The position numbers were made by a program, and so were the translations under genes. From assembly GCA_035048485.1 (NCBI GenBank), contig CM068590.1:6888329-6952328 (forward strand): a stretch of 64,000 nt of DNA, written 5' to 3'. Shown here one piece after another: positions 22,961 through 37,089 of this stretch (position 1 is the first letter of the stretch; every line of letters begins with the position of its first letter). Under the pieces are notes generated by a model, which searched no databases, had not been told where the DNA came from, and saw nothing but the letters and a program-made list of their open reading frames with translations. This DNA is from Pteria penguin. Taxonomy: Eukaryota; Mollusca; Bivalvia; Pterioida; Pteriidae.

Positions 22961-25900
22961 TGTCTCTCACAATAGAGGAATTGGCGCCCTGTCTCTGACA
23001 ATGGAGAAATGTGTGTTCTGTCTCTGATATGGAGAAATGTGTATCTTGTCTCTTACAATGGAGAAATGTGTGTCCTGTCCGTGATAATCGAGAAATGTGT
23101 GTCCTGTCTCTGAAAATAGAGAAATGTGTGTCCTATATCTGACAATGGAGAAGTCTGTATCCTGTCTCACAATGGAAAAATGTGTGTCTTGTCTCTGACA
23201 ATGGAGAAATGTGTGTACTGTGTCTGATAATCGAGAAATGTTTGTACTGTGTCAGACAATGCAGAAATGTATGTCCTGTCTCTGACAATGGAGAAATGTG
23301 CGTCAAGTCTCTGACAATGGAGAAATTTGTGTCCTGTCCCTGACGAGGAGAAATGTGTGTCCTGACTCTGACAACGCTGGAAGGCGTGTCTTGCTTCTAA
23401 GAATAGAAAAAAGAGTGTGATGCCTCTGACAATGGGGAAATGTTTGTCCTGTGTCTGACAATGGAGAAATATGTGTACTGTCTCTTAAAAGAGAGAAATG
23501 TGTGTCCTGTCTCTGACAATGGAGAAATGTGTCTCCTGTCTCTGACAATGGGAAAATGAGTGTCCTGTGTCTGACAATGGAGAAATGTGTATCCTGTCTC
23601 TGACAATAGAGAATGTGTATCCTCTCTCTGACAGTAGAGAAATGTAAATCCTGTCATTGAGAATGGAGAAATGTGTGTCCTGTCTCTGACAATGGAGAAA
23701 TGTGTGTCCTTTCTCTGACAAGGAGAAATGTGTGTCCTGTGTTTGACAATGGAGAAATGTGTGTCCTGAGTCTGACAATAGAGAAATGTGTGTCATGTCT
23801 ATGACAATGGAGACATTTGTGTCCGGTCTCTGACAATGGAAAAATGTATATCCTGTCTCTGACAATGGAGAAATGCGTATCCTGTCTCTGAAAATGTAGA
23901 AATGAGTGCCTTGTCTCTGACAATGGAGAAAAGTGTGTACTGTGTCCGACACTGGAGAAATGCCTGTCCTGTCTCTGAAAATAATAAATGTGTGTTCTGT
24001 CTCTGACAATGGAAAAATGAATGTTCTCTGTCTGACAATGGAGAAATGTGTATCCTGTCTCTGACATAGGAGAAATGTGTATCCTATCTCTGACATTGGA
24101 GAAATGTGCATCCTGTCTCTGACAATAGAGAAATGTGTATCCTGTCTCTGACAGTAGAGAAATGTGTATCCTGTCATTGACAATGGAGAAATGTGTGTTC
24201 TGTCTCTGACAATGGAGAAATGTGTGTCCTTTCTCTGACAATGGAGAAATGTGTGTCCTGTGTTTGACAATGGGGAAATGTATATATTGTTTTTGACAAT
24301 GGAGAAATGTGTGTCCTGTCTCTGACAATGGTGAATTGTGCGTCAAGTCTCTGACAATGGAGAAATTTGTGTCCTGTCCCTGACAAGGAGAAATGTGTGT
24401 CCTGTCTCTGACAACGCTGGAAGGCGTGTCTTGCCTCTAAGAATGGAAAAAAGAGTGTAATGCCTCTGACAATGGAGAAATGTTTGTCCTGTGTCTGACA
24501 ATGGAGAAATATGTGTACTGTCTCTTCAAAGAGAGAATTGTGTGCCCTGTCTCTGACAATAGAGAAATGTGTGTCCTGTCTCTGACAATGGAAAAATGAG
24601 TGTCCTGTGTCTGACAATGGAGAAATGTGTATCCTGTTTCTGACATTGGAGAAATGTGTATCCTCTCTCTGACAATAGAGAAATGGGTATCCTCACTCTG
24701 ACAGTAGAGAAATGTGTATCCTGTCATTGACAATGGTGAAATGTGTGTCCTTTCTCTGACAAGGAGAAATGTGTGTCCTGTCTTTGACAATGGAGAAATG
24801 TGTGTCCCGAGTCTGACAATAGAGAAATGTGTGTCATGTCTATGACAATGGAGACATTTGTGTCCTGTCTCTGACAATGGAAAAATGTGTATCCTGTCTC
24901 TGACAATGGAGAAATGCGTATCCTTTCTCTCACAATGGAGAAATGAGTGCTTTGTCTCTGACAATGGAGAAATATGTGTACTGTGTCCGACAATGGAGAA
25001 ATGTCTGTCCTGTCTCTGACAATAAGAAATGTGTGTCCTGTCTCCGACAATGGAAAAATGAATGTTCTCTGTCTGACAATGGAGAAATGTGTATCCTGTC
25101 TCTGATAATGGAGAAATGTATATCCTGTCTCTGACAATAGAGAAATGTGTATCCTGTCTCTGACAGTAGAGAAATGTGTATCCTGGCATTGACAATGGAG
25201 AAATGTGTGTCCTGTCTCTGACAATGGAGAAATGTGTGTCCTGTCTCTGAAAATGGAGAAATGTGTGTCCTCTCTATGAGAATGGAGAAATTTGTGTCAT
25301 GTCTATGGCAAGGGAGAAATATGTGTCCTGTCTCTGACAATAGAGAAATGTGTGTACTGTCTCTGAGAATGGAAAAATTTTTGTACTGTCTCTAACAACG
25401 GTGTAACGCGTGTCTTGCCTCTAAGAATGGAAAAATGTGTGTAATAAATCTGACAATTGAGAAATGTGTCTTTGCTGTCTGACATTGGAGAAATGTGTGT
25501 CCTGTCTCTCACAATGGAGAAATGTGTATCCTGTCCCTCACAATTGAGAAATGTGTGTCATCTCTCTGACAAAGGAGAAATGTGTGTCCTTTCTCTGACA
25601 AGGAGAAATGTCTGCCCTGTCTTTGACAATGTAGAAATGTGTGTCCTGTGTCTGACAATGGAGAAATGTGTATCCTGTCTCTGACAATGGAGAAATGTGT
25701 ATCCTCTCTCTGACAATGGAGAAATGAGTGTCCTGTGTTTGACAATGGAGAAATTTGTATCTTGTTTCTGACAATGGAGAAATGTGTCACCTATCTCTAA
25801 GAATGGAGAAATGTGTGTCCCGCCTCTGACAATGGAGAAATGTGTGTCATGTTTCTGATAATGGAGAAATTTGTGTCCTTTCTCTGACAATGAGAAATGT

Positions 25901-26035
25901 GTATCCCGTCTCTGACAATGGAGAAATGTGAGTCCTGTCTCTGACAATGGAAAAATGTGTGTCCTGTCTCTGACAATGGAGAAATGTGTATACTGTCTCT
26001 GACAATGGAAATATGTGTGTACTGTCCCTAAGAAC

Positions 26036-29000
26036 GGTGGAAGGCGTGACTTGCCTCTAAGAATGGAAAAATGAGTGTAATGCCTCTGAGAATGGAGAAA
26101 TGTGTATCCTGTGTCTGACAATTGAGAAATGTGTGCCCTGTCTCTGACAATGGACAAATGTGTGTCCTGTCTCTGACAATGGAAAAATAAGTGTCCTGTG
26201 TCTAACAATGGAGAAATGTGGATCCTGTCTATAACAATGGAGAAGTGTTTGTCCAGTCTCTGACAATGGAAAAATGTGTGTACTGTCTCTTAAAAGAGAA
26301 AAATAGGTGTCCTCTCTCTGATAATGGAGAAATGTGTGTAGTGTCTTTGACAATGGAAAAATGAGTGTCCTTTGTACGACAATGGAGAAATGTGTAATTT
26401 GTCTCTGACAATGGAGAAGTGTCTGTACTGTCTCCGACCATGATGAAATGTGTGTCCTGCATCTAATAATGGAGAAATGTGTATCCTGTCTCTGACAATG
26501 TAGAAATGTGTGTCCTCTCTCTGACAATAGAAAAATGTGTGTCCTGTCAATGACAATGGAGAAATGTGTATCCTGTCTCTGACAATGGAGAAATGTGTGT
26601 CCTGTCTCTGACAATGGAGAAATGTGTGTATTGTCTCTGACAATGGAGAAATGTGTGTACTGTGTCTTACAACGGTGGAAGGCGTGTCGTGCCTCTAAGA
26701 AAGGAAAAATGAGTGATATGCCTCTGGCAATGGAGAAATGTGTGTCCTGTGTCTGACAATGGAGAAATGTATGTACTGTCTCCTAAAAAAGAGAAATGTG
26801 TGTCCTGTCTCTGACAATGGAGAAATGTGTGCCCTGTCTCTGACAATGGAGAAATGTGTGTACTGTCTCTTACAATGGAAAAATTTATGTACTGTCTCTA
26901 TCAACGGTGTAAGGCGTGTCTTGCCTCTAAGAATGCAAAAATGAGTGTAATGCCTCTGACAATTGAATAATGTGTGTTTTGTGTCTGACAATGGAGAAAT
27001 GTGTGTCCTGTCTCTGACAATAGAGAAATGTGTGTCCTGTCTCTGACAATGGAAAAATAAGTGTCCTGTGTCTGACAATGGAGAAATGTGTATCCTGTTT
27101 ATAACAATGGAGAAGTGTTTGTCCTGTCTCTGACGATGGAAAAATGTGTGCCCTCTGTCTTATTATGGAGAAATGTGTGGCCTGTCTATGGCAATGGAGA
27201 AATTTGTGTCCTGCCTCTGACAACGATGGAAGGCTTGTCTTGTCGTTAAGAATGGAAAATGTATGTACTGTCTCTGACATTGGAGAAATGTGTGTCCTGT
27301 CTCTGACAATGGAGAAATGAGTGTCATGTCTATGAAAATAGAGAAATGTGTGTCCTGTCTCTAACAATGGAGAAATGTGTGTAGTGTCTCTGACAATGGA
27401 AAAATGAGTTTCATGTGTCCGACAATGGAGAAATGTGTATCCTGTGTGTGACAATGGAGAAATGTGTGTACTGTCTCTGACAATGAATAAATGTGTATCC
27501 TGCATCTGACAACGAAGAAATGTGTATATTGTCTCTGACAATGGAGAAATTTTTGTCATTTCTCTGACAAGGAGAAATATGTGTCCTGTCTCTGATAATG
27601 GAGAAATGTGTGTCCTGTGTCTAAGAATGGAGAATGCGTGTCCTGTCTATGACAATGGAGAAATGTGTGTACTGTCTCTGACAATGGAGAAATGTGTGTC
27701 CTGTCTCTGGCAATGGAGAAATTTGTGTACTGTCTCCGACAATGGAGAAATGTGTGTACTGTCTCTAACAACGGTGGAAGGCATGACTTGCCTCTAAGAA
27801 TGGAAAAATGAGTGTAATGCCTCTGACAATGGAGATATGTGTGTCCTGTGTCTGACAATTGAGAAATGTGTGTCCTGTCTCTGACAATGGAGAAATGTGT
27901 GTCCTGTCTCTGACAATGGAAAAAAAAGTGTCCTGTGTCTAACAATGGAGAAATGTTTATCCTGTCTATAACAATGGAGAAGTGTTTGTCCAGTCTCTGA
28001 CAATGGAAAAATGTGTGTACCGTCTCTTAAAAGAGAAAAATAGGTGTCCTCTCTCTGATAATGGAGAAATGTGTGTAGTGTCTTTGACAATGGAAAAATG
28101 AGTGTCCTTTGTCCGACAATGGAGAAATGTGTATCTTGTCTCTGACAATGGAGAAATGTCTGTACTGTCTCCGACCATGATGAAATGTGTGTCCTGCATC
28201 TGACAATGGAGAAATGTGTATCCTGTCTCTGACAATGGAGAAATTTATGTCATTTCTCTGACAAGGAGAAACATGTGTCCTCTCTCTGACAATGGAGAAA
28301 TGTGTGTCCTCTCTCTGACAATAGAAAAATGTGTGTCCTGTCAATGACAATGGAGAAATGTGTATCCTGTCTCTGACAATGGAGAAATGTGTGTCCTCTC
28401 TCTGACAATAGAAAAATGTGTGTCCTGTCAATGACAATGGACAAATGTGTGTACTGTCTCTGACAATGGAGAAATGTGTGTACTGTGTCTTACAACGGTG
28501 GAAGTCGTGTCGTGCCTCTAAGAAAGGAAAAATGAGTGATATGCCTCTGGCAATGGAGAAATGTGTGTCCTGTGTCTGACAATGGAGAAATGTATGTACT
28601 GTCTCTTAAAAGAGAGAAATGTGTGTCCTGTCTCTGACAATGGGGAAATGTGTGCCCTGTCTCTGACAATGGAGAAATGTGTGTACTGTCTCTGACAATG
28701 GAAAAATTTGGGTACTGTCTCTATCAACGGTGTAAGGCGTGTCTTGCCTCTAAGAATGCAAAAATGAGTGTAATGCCTCTGACAATTGAGAAATGTGTGT
28801 TTTGTGTCTGACAATGGAGAAATAAGTGTCCTGTCTCTGACAATAGAGAAATGTGTGTCCTGTCTCTAACAATGGAAAAATAAGTGTCCTGTGTCTGACA
28901 ATGGAGAAATGTGTATCCTGTTTATAACAATGAAGAAGTGTTTGTCCTGTCTCTGACGATTGAGAAATGTGTGGCCTGTCTATGGCAATGGAGAAATTTG

Positions 29001-29578
29001 TGTCCTGTCTCTGACAACGATGGAAGGCTTGTCTTGCCGTTAAGAATGGAAAATGTATGTACTGTCTCTGACATTGGAGAAATGTGTGTCCTGTCTCTGA
29101 CAATGGAGAAATGAGTGTCCTGTCTATGAAAATAGAGAAATGTGTGTCCTGTCTCTAACAATGGAGAAATGTGTGTAGTCTCTCTGACAATGGAAAAATG
29201 AGTTTCATTTGTCCGACAATGGAGAAATGTGTATCCTGTGTCTGACAACTGAGAAATGTGTGTACTGTCTCTGACAATGAATAAATGTGTGTCCTGCATC
29301 TGACAACGAAGAAATGTATATACTGTCTCTGACAATGGAGAAATTTTTGTCATTTCTCTGACAAGGAGAAATATGTGTCCTGTCTCTGATAATGGAGAAA
29401 TGTGTGTCCTGTGTCTGAGAATGGAGAATGCGTGTCCTGTCTATGACAATGGAGAAATGTGTGTACTGTCTCTGACAATGGAGAAATGTGTGTCCTGTCT
29501 CTGGCAATGGTGAAATTTGTGTACTGTCTCTGACAATGGAGAAATGTGTGTACTGTCTCTAACAACGGTGGAAGGCGT
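26036..29578. repeat. Higher-order repeat of the satellite, period about 1.74-1.82 kb
   Basis: Two copies share variant order: GACTTGCCTCTAAG variants near 26045 and 27785 (about 1739), TGCCTCTAAGAAAGG near 26690 and 28512 (1822), and AGGCTTGTCTTG at 27231 and 29035 (1804). The distance changes along the copies, which shows gain and loss of single monomers after duplication. Confidence 0.8.
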
Positions 29579-30134
29579 GTCTTGCGTCTAAGAATGGAAA
29601 AATGAGTGAAATGCCTGTAGTAATGGAGAAATGTGTCTCCTGTGTCTGACAATGGAGAAATGTATGTACTGTGTCTTAAAAGAGAGAAATGTGTATCCTG
29701 TCTCTGACAATGGAGAAATGTGTGTCCTGTCTCTGACAATGGAGAAAAGTGTGTCCTGCGAGTGACAATGGAGAAGTGTGTGTCCTGTCTTTGACAATGT
29801 AGAAATTTGTGTCCTTTTTCTGACAAGGAGAAAGGGTTGTCCTGTCTCTGACAATGGAGAACTGTGTGTCCTGTCTCTGACAATGGAGAAATGTGTGTCC
29901 TGTCTCTGACAATGCAGAAATGTGTGTACTGTCTCTTAAAACAGAGAAATGTCTGTCCGGTCTCTGACAATGCAGAAATGTGTGTTCTGTTTCTGACAGT
30001 GGAAAAATGAGTATCCTGTGTCTGACAATGGAAAAATGTGTATCCTGTCTCTGACAATGGAGAAATGTGTATCCTGTCTCTGACAATGGAGAAATGTGTG
30101 TCCTGTCCATGACTATAGAGAAATGGAAATACTA

Positions 30135-32590
30135 TCCCTGACAATGGAGAAATGTGTGTCCTGTCTCTGAAAATAGAGAAATATGTGTCCTGTCTCTGAC
30201 AATGGAGAAATGTGTGTCTTCTCTCTGACAATGGACAAATGTATGTCCTGCCTCTGACAATGGAGAATTGTGTGTCCTTTCTCTGACAATAGAAAAATGA
30301 GTGTCCAGCCGTGTCTGACAATGAAGAAATGTGTATCCTGTCTTTGACGATGGAGAAATGTGTATCCTTCTCTGACGATTGAGAAATGTTTGTGCTGTCT
30401 CTGAGAATGCAGAAATTTGTGTCATTTCTCTGACAAGGAGAAATGTGTGTCCTTTGGCTGACAAGGAGAAATGTGTGTCCTTTGGCTGACAGAGGAGTAA
30501 TGTGTGTCCTGTCTCTGACAATGGAGAAATGTGTGTCCTGTCTTTGACAATGGAGAAATTTGTGTCCTGTCCTTGACAATAGAGAAATGTGTGTCCTATC
30601 TCTGACAATGGCGAAATGTGTGTCCTGTCTCATAAAAGGGAGAAATGTGTGTCCTGTCTCTGAAAATAGAGAAATTTGTGTCCTGTGTCTGACAATAAAG
30701 AAATGTGTATCCTGTCTCTGAAAATGGAGAAATATGTGTCCTGTCTCTGACAATGGATAAATGTGTTTCTTGCCTCTGACAATGGAGAAACATGTCTCCT
30801 GTATCTGAAAATGGCGAAATTTGTGTACTTTCTCTGAGAAGGAGAAATGTGTGTCTTGTCTCTGATAACGCAGAAATGTATGTCCTGTCTCTGACAATGG
30901 AGAAATGTGTGTCCTGTCTATGACAATGGAGAAATTTGTGTCCTGTATCTGACAATGGAGAAATATGTGTCCTTTCTCTGACAATGGAGAAATGTCTGTA
31001 CTTTCTCCGAGAATGGAGAAATGTGTGTCCTGCCTCTGACAATGGAGAAACATGTGTCCTGTCTCTGACAATGGAGAAATTTATGTCCTTTCTCTGACAA
31101 GGAGAAATGTGTGTCCTGTCTTTGACAATGGAGTAATGTGTGTCCTGTCTTTGACAATGGAGTAATGTGTGTCCTGTCTCTGACAATGGAGAAATGTGTG
31201 TTCTGTCTATGACAATGGAGAAATTTGTGTCCTGTCTCTGACAATGGAGAAATGTGTATTTTGTCTTTGAGAATGGAGAAATGCGTATCCTGTCTCTGAC
31301 AATGGGGAAATGTCTGCCTTGTCTGACATTGGAGAAATATCTGTACTCTCTCTGACAATGAGAAATTTATGTCCTGTCTCTGACAATGGAGAAATGTGTG
31401 TCCTGTCTCTGAAAATAGAGAAATATGTGTCCTGTCTCTGACAATGGAGAAATGTGTGTCTTCTCTCTGACAATGGACAAATGTATGTCCTGCCTCTGAC
31501 AATGGAGAATTGTGTGTCCTTTCTCTGACAATAGAAAAATGAGTGTCCAGCCGGGTCTGACAATGAAGAAATGTGTATCCTGTCTTTGACGATGGAGAAA
31601 TGTGTATCCTTCTCTGACGATTGAGAAATGTTTGTGCTGTCTCTGAGAATGCAGAAATTGGTGTTCTTTCTCTGACAAGGAGAAATGTGTGTCCTTTAGC
31701 TGACAAGGAGAAATGTGTGTCCTTTGGCTGACAGAGGAGTAATATGTGTCCTGTCTCTGACAATGGAGAAATGTGTGTCCTGTCTTTGACAATGGAGAAA
31801 TTTGTGTCCTGTCCTTGACAATAGAGAAATGTGTGTCCTATCTCTGACAATGGCGAAATGTGTGTCCTGTCTCATAATAGGGAGAAATGTGTGTCCTGTC
31901 TCTGAAAATAGAGAAATGTGTGTCCTGTGTCTGACAATAAAGAAATGTGTATCCTGTCTCTGACAATGGAGAAATATGTGTCCTGTCTCTGACAATGGAT
32001 AAATGTGTTTCTTGCCTCTGACAATGGAGAAACATGTCTCCTGTATCTGAAAATGGCGAAATTTGTGTACTTTCTCTGAGAAGGAGAAATGTGTGTCTTG
32101 TCTCTGACAACGCAGAAATGCGTGTCCTGTCTCTGACAATAGAGAAATGTGTGTCCTGTCTATGACAATGGAGAAATTTGTGTCCTGTATCTGACAAGGG
32201 AGAAATATGTGTCCTTTCTCTGACAATGGAGAAATGTCTGTACTTTCTCCGAGAATGGAGAAATGTGTGTCCTGCCTCTGACAATGGAGAAACATGTGTC
32301 CTGTCTCTGACAATGGAGAAATTTATGTCCTTTCTCTGACAAGGAGAAATGTGTGTCCTGTCTTTGACAATGGAGTAATGTGTGTCCTGTCTCTGACAAT
32401 GGAGAAATGTGTGTTCTGTCTATGACAATGGAGAAATGTGTGTCCTGTCTCTGACAATGGAGAAATGTGTATTTTGTCTTTGAGAATGGAGAAATGCGTA
32501 TCCTGTCTCTGACAATGGGGAAATGTCTGCCTTGTCTCTGACACTGGAGAAATATCTGTACTCTCTCTGACGATGAGAAATTTATGTCCT
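30135..32590. repeat. Tandem duplication of about 43 monomers (1,242 bp)
   Basis: Landmarks recur at +1242: ATGGACAAAT at 30231 and 31473, and the GTCCAGCCG variant near 30304 and 31546. Past about 31160 the offset falls to 1212 (TTCTGTCTAT 31201 to 32413), so the second copy lacks one monomer that is itself duplicated at 31118-31170. Confidence 0.85.
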
Positions 32591-34689
32591 GTCTCTGACA
32601 ATGGAGAAATGTGTGTCATGTCTCTGACAATGGAGAAATGAGTGTCCTGTGTTTGACAATGGAGAAATGTGTGTACTGTCTCTTAAAAGAGAGAAATTGT
32701 GTCCTGTCGCTGACAATGGAGAAATGTGTGTCCTGTCTCTAACAGTGGAGAAATGTGTGTAGTATCTCTGACAATGGAGAAATGTGTGTCTTGTCTCTGA
32801 CAATAAACAAATGTGTGTCCTGCCTCTGACAATGGAGAAATGTGTGTCCTCTCTCTGACAATAGAAAAATGAGTGTCCTGTGTCTGACAATGGAGAAATG
32901 TGTATCCTGTCTCTGACGATGGAGAAATGTGTATCCTGTATCTGACGATGGAGAAATGCGTGTCTTGTCTCTGACAATAGAGAAATGTGTGTCCTGTCTC
33001 TGACAATGGTGAAATGTGTGTCCTGTCTCATAAAAGGGAGAAATGTGTGTCTTGTCTCTGAAAATAGAGAAATATGTGTCCTGTCTCTGACAATGGAGAT
33101 ATGTGTGTCCTGTCTCAGACAATGGAAAAATGAATGTCCTGTGTCTGACACTAAAGAAATGTATATCCTGTCTCTGACAATGGAGAAATATGTGTCCTGT
33201 CTCTGAAAATAGAGTAATGTGTGTCCTGCCTCTGACAATGGAGAAATGTGTGTCCTGTCTCTGACAATGGAGAAATGTGTGTCCTGTCTCTGACAATGGA
33301 GAAATGTGTGTTCTGTCTCTTAAAAGAGGGAAAGATGTGTCCGGTCTCTGACAAAGCAGAAATGTGTGTTCTGTCTGTGACAATGGAAAAATGAGTGTCC
33401 TGTGTCTGAAAATGAAGAAATGTGTATCCTGTCTCTGACAATGGAGAAATGTTTATCCTGTCTCTGACAATGGAGAAATGTGTGTCCTGTCTATGACTAT
33501 AGAGAAATGTAAATACTGTCTCTGACAATAGAGAAATGTGTGTCCTATCTCTGACAATGGAAAAATGTGTGTCCTGTCTCTGAAAATAGAGAAATTTGTG
33601 TCCTGTCTCTGACAATTGAGAAATGTTTGTCTTCTCTCTGACAATGGAGAAATGTATGTCCTGCCTCTGACAATGGAGAATTGTGTGTCCTCTCTCTGAC
33701 AATAGAAAAATGAGTGTCCAGCTGTGTGTGACAATGGAGAAATGTGTATCCTGTCTCTGACAATGGAATAATGTCTATCATGTCTCTGACGAAGAAGTAA
33801 TGTGTGTCCTGTCTCTGACAATGGAGAAATGTGTGTCCTGTCTTTGAAAATGGAGAAATTTGTGTCCTGTCTCTGACAATAGAGAAATGTGTGTCCTCTC
33901 TCTGATAATGGAAAAACATGTGTCATGTCTCTCACATTGGAGAAATGTGTGTCCTTTCTCTGAGAAGGAGAAATGTGTGTCTTGTCTCTGACAATGCAGA
34001 AATGTGTGTCCTGTCTCTGACAATAGAGATATGTGTGTACTGTCTCTGACAATAGAGAAATGTGTGTCTTGTCTCTGACAATGGACAAATATGTGTCCTG
34101 CCTCTGACAATGGAGAAATGTTTGTCCTCTCTCTGACAATAGAAAAATGAGTTTCCAGCTGTGTGTGACAATGGAGAAATGTGTATCCTGTCTCTGACGA
34201 TGGAGAAATGTGTATCCTGTATCTGACGATGGAGAAATGTGTGTCCTGTCTCTGAGAATGGAGAAATTTGTGTCCTTTTTTGTGACAATGGAGAAATTTG
34301 TGTCCTGTATCTGACAATAGAGAAATGTGTGTACTGTCTCATAAAATGGAGAAATGTGTGTCCTGTCTCTGAAAATAGACAAATGTGTGTCCTGTCTCTG
34401 ACAATGGAGATATGTGTGTCCTGTCTCAAACAATGGAAAAATGAATGTCCTGTGTCTGACAATTGAGAAATGTGTATCCTGTCTCTGACAATGGAGAAAT
34501 GTGTGTCCTGTCTCTGACAACGGAGAAATGAGTGTCCTGTATTTGACAATTGAGAAATGTGTGTACTGTCTCTTAAAAGAGAGAGATTGTGTCTTGTTGC
34601 TGACAATGGAGTAATGTGTGTCCTGTCTCTAATAATGGAGAAATGTGTGTACTGTCTTTGACAATGGAGAAATGTGTGTCGTGTCTCTG

Positions 34690-35810
34690 ACAATGGACAA
34701 ATGTGTGTCCTGCCTCTGACAATGGAGAAATGTTTGTCCTGTCTCTGACAATAGAAAAATGATTCTCCTGTGTCTGACAATGGAGAAATGTGTATCCTGT
34801 CTCTGACGATGGAGAAATGTGTATCCTGTATCTGACGAAGGAGAAATGAGTGTCCTGTCTCTGAGAATGGAGAAATTTGTGTCCTTTCTGTGACAAGGAG
34901 AAATGTGTGTCCTGTCGCTGACAATGGAGTAATGTGTGTCCTGTCTCTGATAATAGAGAAATGTGTGTCCTATCTTTGACAATGGAGAAATTTGTGTCCT
35001 GTCTCTGACAATAGAGAAATGTGTGTGCTGTCTCATAAAATGGAGAAATGTGTGTCCTGTCTCTGAAAATAGACAAATGTGTGTCCTGTCTCTGACAATG
35101 GAGATATGTGTGTCCTGTCTCAGACAATGGAAAAATGAATGTCCTGTGTCTGACAATTGAGAAATGTGTATCCTGTCTCTGACAATGGAGAAATGTGTGT
35201 CATGTCTCTGACAATACAGAAATATGTGTCCTGCCTCTGACAATGGAGAAACATGTGTCCTGTCTCTGAAAATGGAGAAATTTGTGTCTTTTCTCTGACA
35301 ATGGAGAAATGTGTGTCCAGTCTATGACAATGGAGAAATTTGTGTCCTGTCTCTGACAATGGAGAAATATGTGTCCTGTCACTGAGAGTGGAAAAATGTC
35401 TGTACTGTCTCTGACAATGGAGAAATATGTGTCCTGCCTCTGACAATGGAAAAATGTTTGTCCTCTCTCTGACAATAGAAAAATGAGTGTCCTGTGTCTG
35501 ACAATGGAGAAATGTGTATCCTGTCTCTGACGATGGAGAAATGTGTATCCTGTATCTGACGAAGGAGAAATGTGTGTCCTGTCTCTGAGAGTGGAGAAAT
35601 TGGTGTCCTTTCTGTAAAAAGGAGAAATGTGTGTCCTGTCGCTGACAATGGAGTAATGTGTGTCCTGTCTCTGATAATAGAGAAATGTGTGTCCTATCTT
35701 TGACAATGGAGAAATTTGTGTCCTGTCTCTGACAATAGAGAAATGTGTGTGCTGTCTCATAAAATGGAGAAATGTGTGTCCTGTCTCTGAAAATAGACAA
35801 ATGTATGTCA
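34690..35810. repeat. Tandem duplication of 25 monomers (about 724 bp), partial
   Basis: TCTGACGAAG recurs at 34831 and 35555. ACAATGGAGTAATG recurs at 34921 and 35645. Both steps are 724 bases. Related blocks with the CTGACGATGG variant also occur at 32915-32950, 34195-34230 and 40475-40510. Confidence 0.75.
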
Positions 35811-37089
35811 CGTCTTTGACAATGAAGAAATATGTGCCCTATCTCTAACAATAAAAAATGTGTGGACTGTGCCTGACAATGTAGAAATGTGTATCCTCTC
35901 TTTGGTAATGGAGAAATGTGTGCCTTGTCTCTGACAATCGAGAAATGTGTGTACTGTCTCTGATCATGTAGAAATCTGTGTGCTTTCTCTGACAATGGAG
36001 CAATGTGTGTCCTGTCCCTGACAATGGACAAATGTGTGCCCTGTGCCTGAGAATCGAGAAATATGTGTCCTGTCTCTGACAACGATTAAAGGCGTGTCAT
36101 CCCTTTAAGAAAGGAAAAATATTTGTACTGTTTCTGAAAATAGAGAAATAAGTGTCCTGTCTCTGACAATGCAGAAATGTGTGTCCTGTCTCTGAAAATA
36201 GAGAAATGTGTATCCTGTCTCTGACAATGGAGAAATGTGTGTCCTGTCTATGACAATGATGAAATATGTGCTCTGTCTGTAACAATAAAAAATGTATATC
36301 CTGTGTCTGACAATTTAGAAATGTCTATCCTCTCTCTATTAATGGAGAAATGTGTGAATTGTCTCTGACAATGGAGAAATGTGTGTCCTGTGTCTGACAA
36401 TAGAGAAATGTGTGTACTGTCTCTTAAAAGAGAGAAATACGTGTGCTGTCTCTGACAATGGAGAAATGTGTGTACTATCTATGACAATGGAGAAATGTGT
36501 GTCCTGTCTCTGACAATGGAGAAATGTGTGTACTGTCTCTAACAACGGTGGAAGGCGTGTCTTGTCAGACACTGGAGAAATTTGTCCTGTCTATGACAAT
36601 GGAGACAATGGAGAAATGTGTGTCTTGTCTATGACAATGAGTGTCCTGTGTTTGACAATGGAGAAATATGTATCTTCTTTCTGACAATGGAGAAATGTCC
36701 TATCCTGTCCTGTCCTGTCTCTGAGAATGGAGAAATGGGTGCCCTGCATCTGACAATGGAGAAATGTGTGTCATGTCTTTGACAATGGAGAAATGTGTGT
36801 CCTGTGTCTGACAATAGAGAAATGTGTGTACTGTCTCTGACAATGGAAAAATGAGTGTCCTGTCTCTGAAAATAGAGAAATGTGTGTCCTGTCTCTGAAA
36901 ATAGAGAAATGTGTCTCCTGTCTCTGACAATGGAGAAATGTGTGTTCTGTCTCTGACAATGTGGAAATGTGTGTCATGTCTCTGACAATGGAGAAATGTG
37001 TGTACAGTCTCTGACAATGGAGAAATGTTTGTACTGTCTCTGACAATGGGGAAATGTGTGTCATGTCTCTGACAATGGAGAAATGTGTG

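Noticed and set aside
29350..31071. 573-codon minus-strand open frame, and similar long ones at 56245-57783, 57920-59587 and elsewhere in the satellite, as protein genes
   Set aside because: They are fully explained by the stop-free 29-bp monomer. They begin and end at random monomer mutations, overlap each other in all frames, and show no domain, start context or splice signals.
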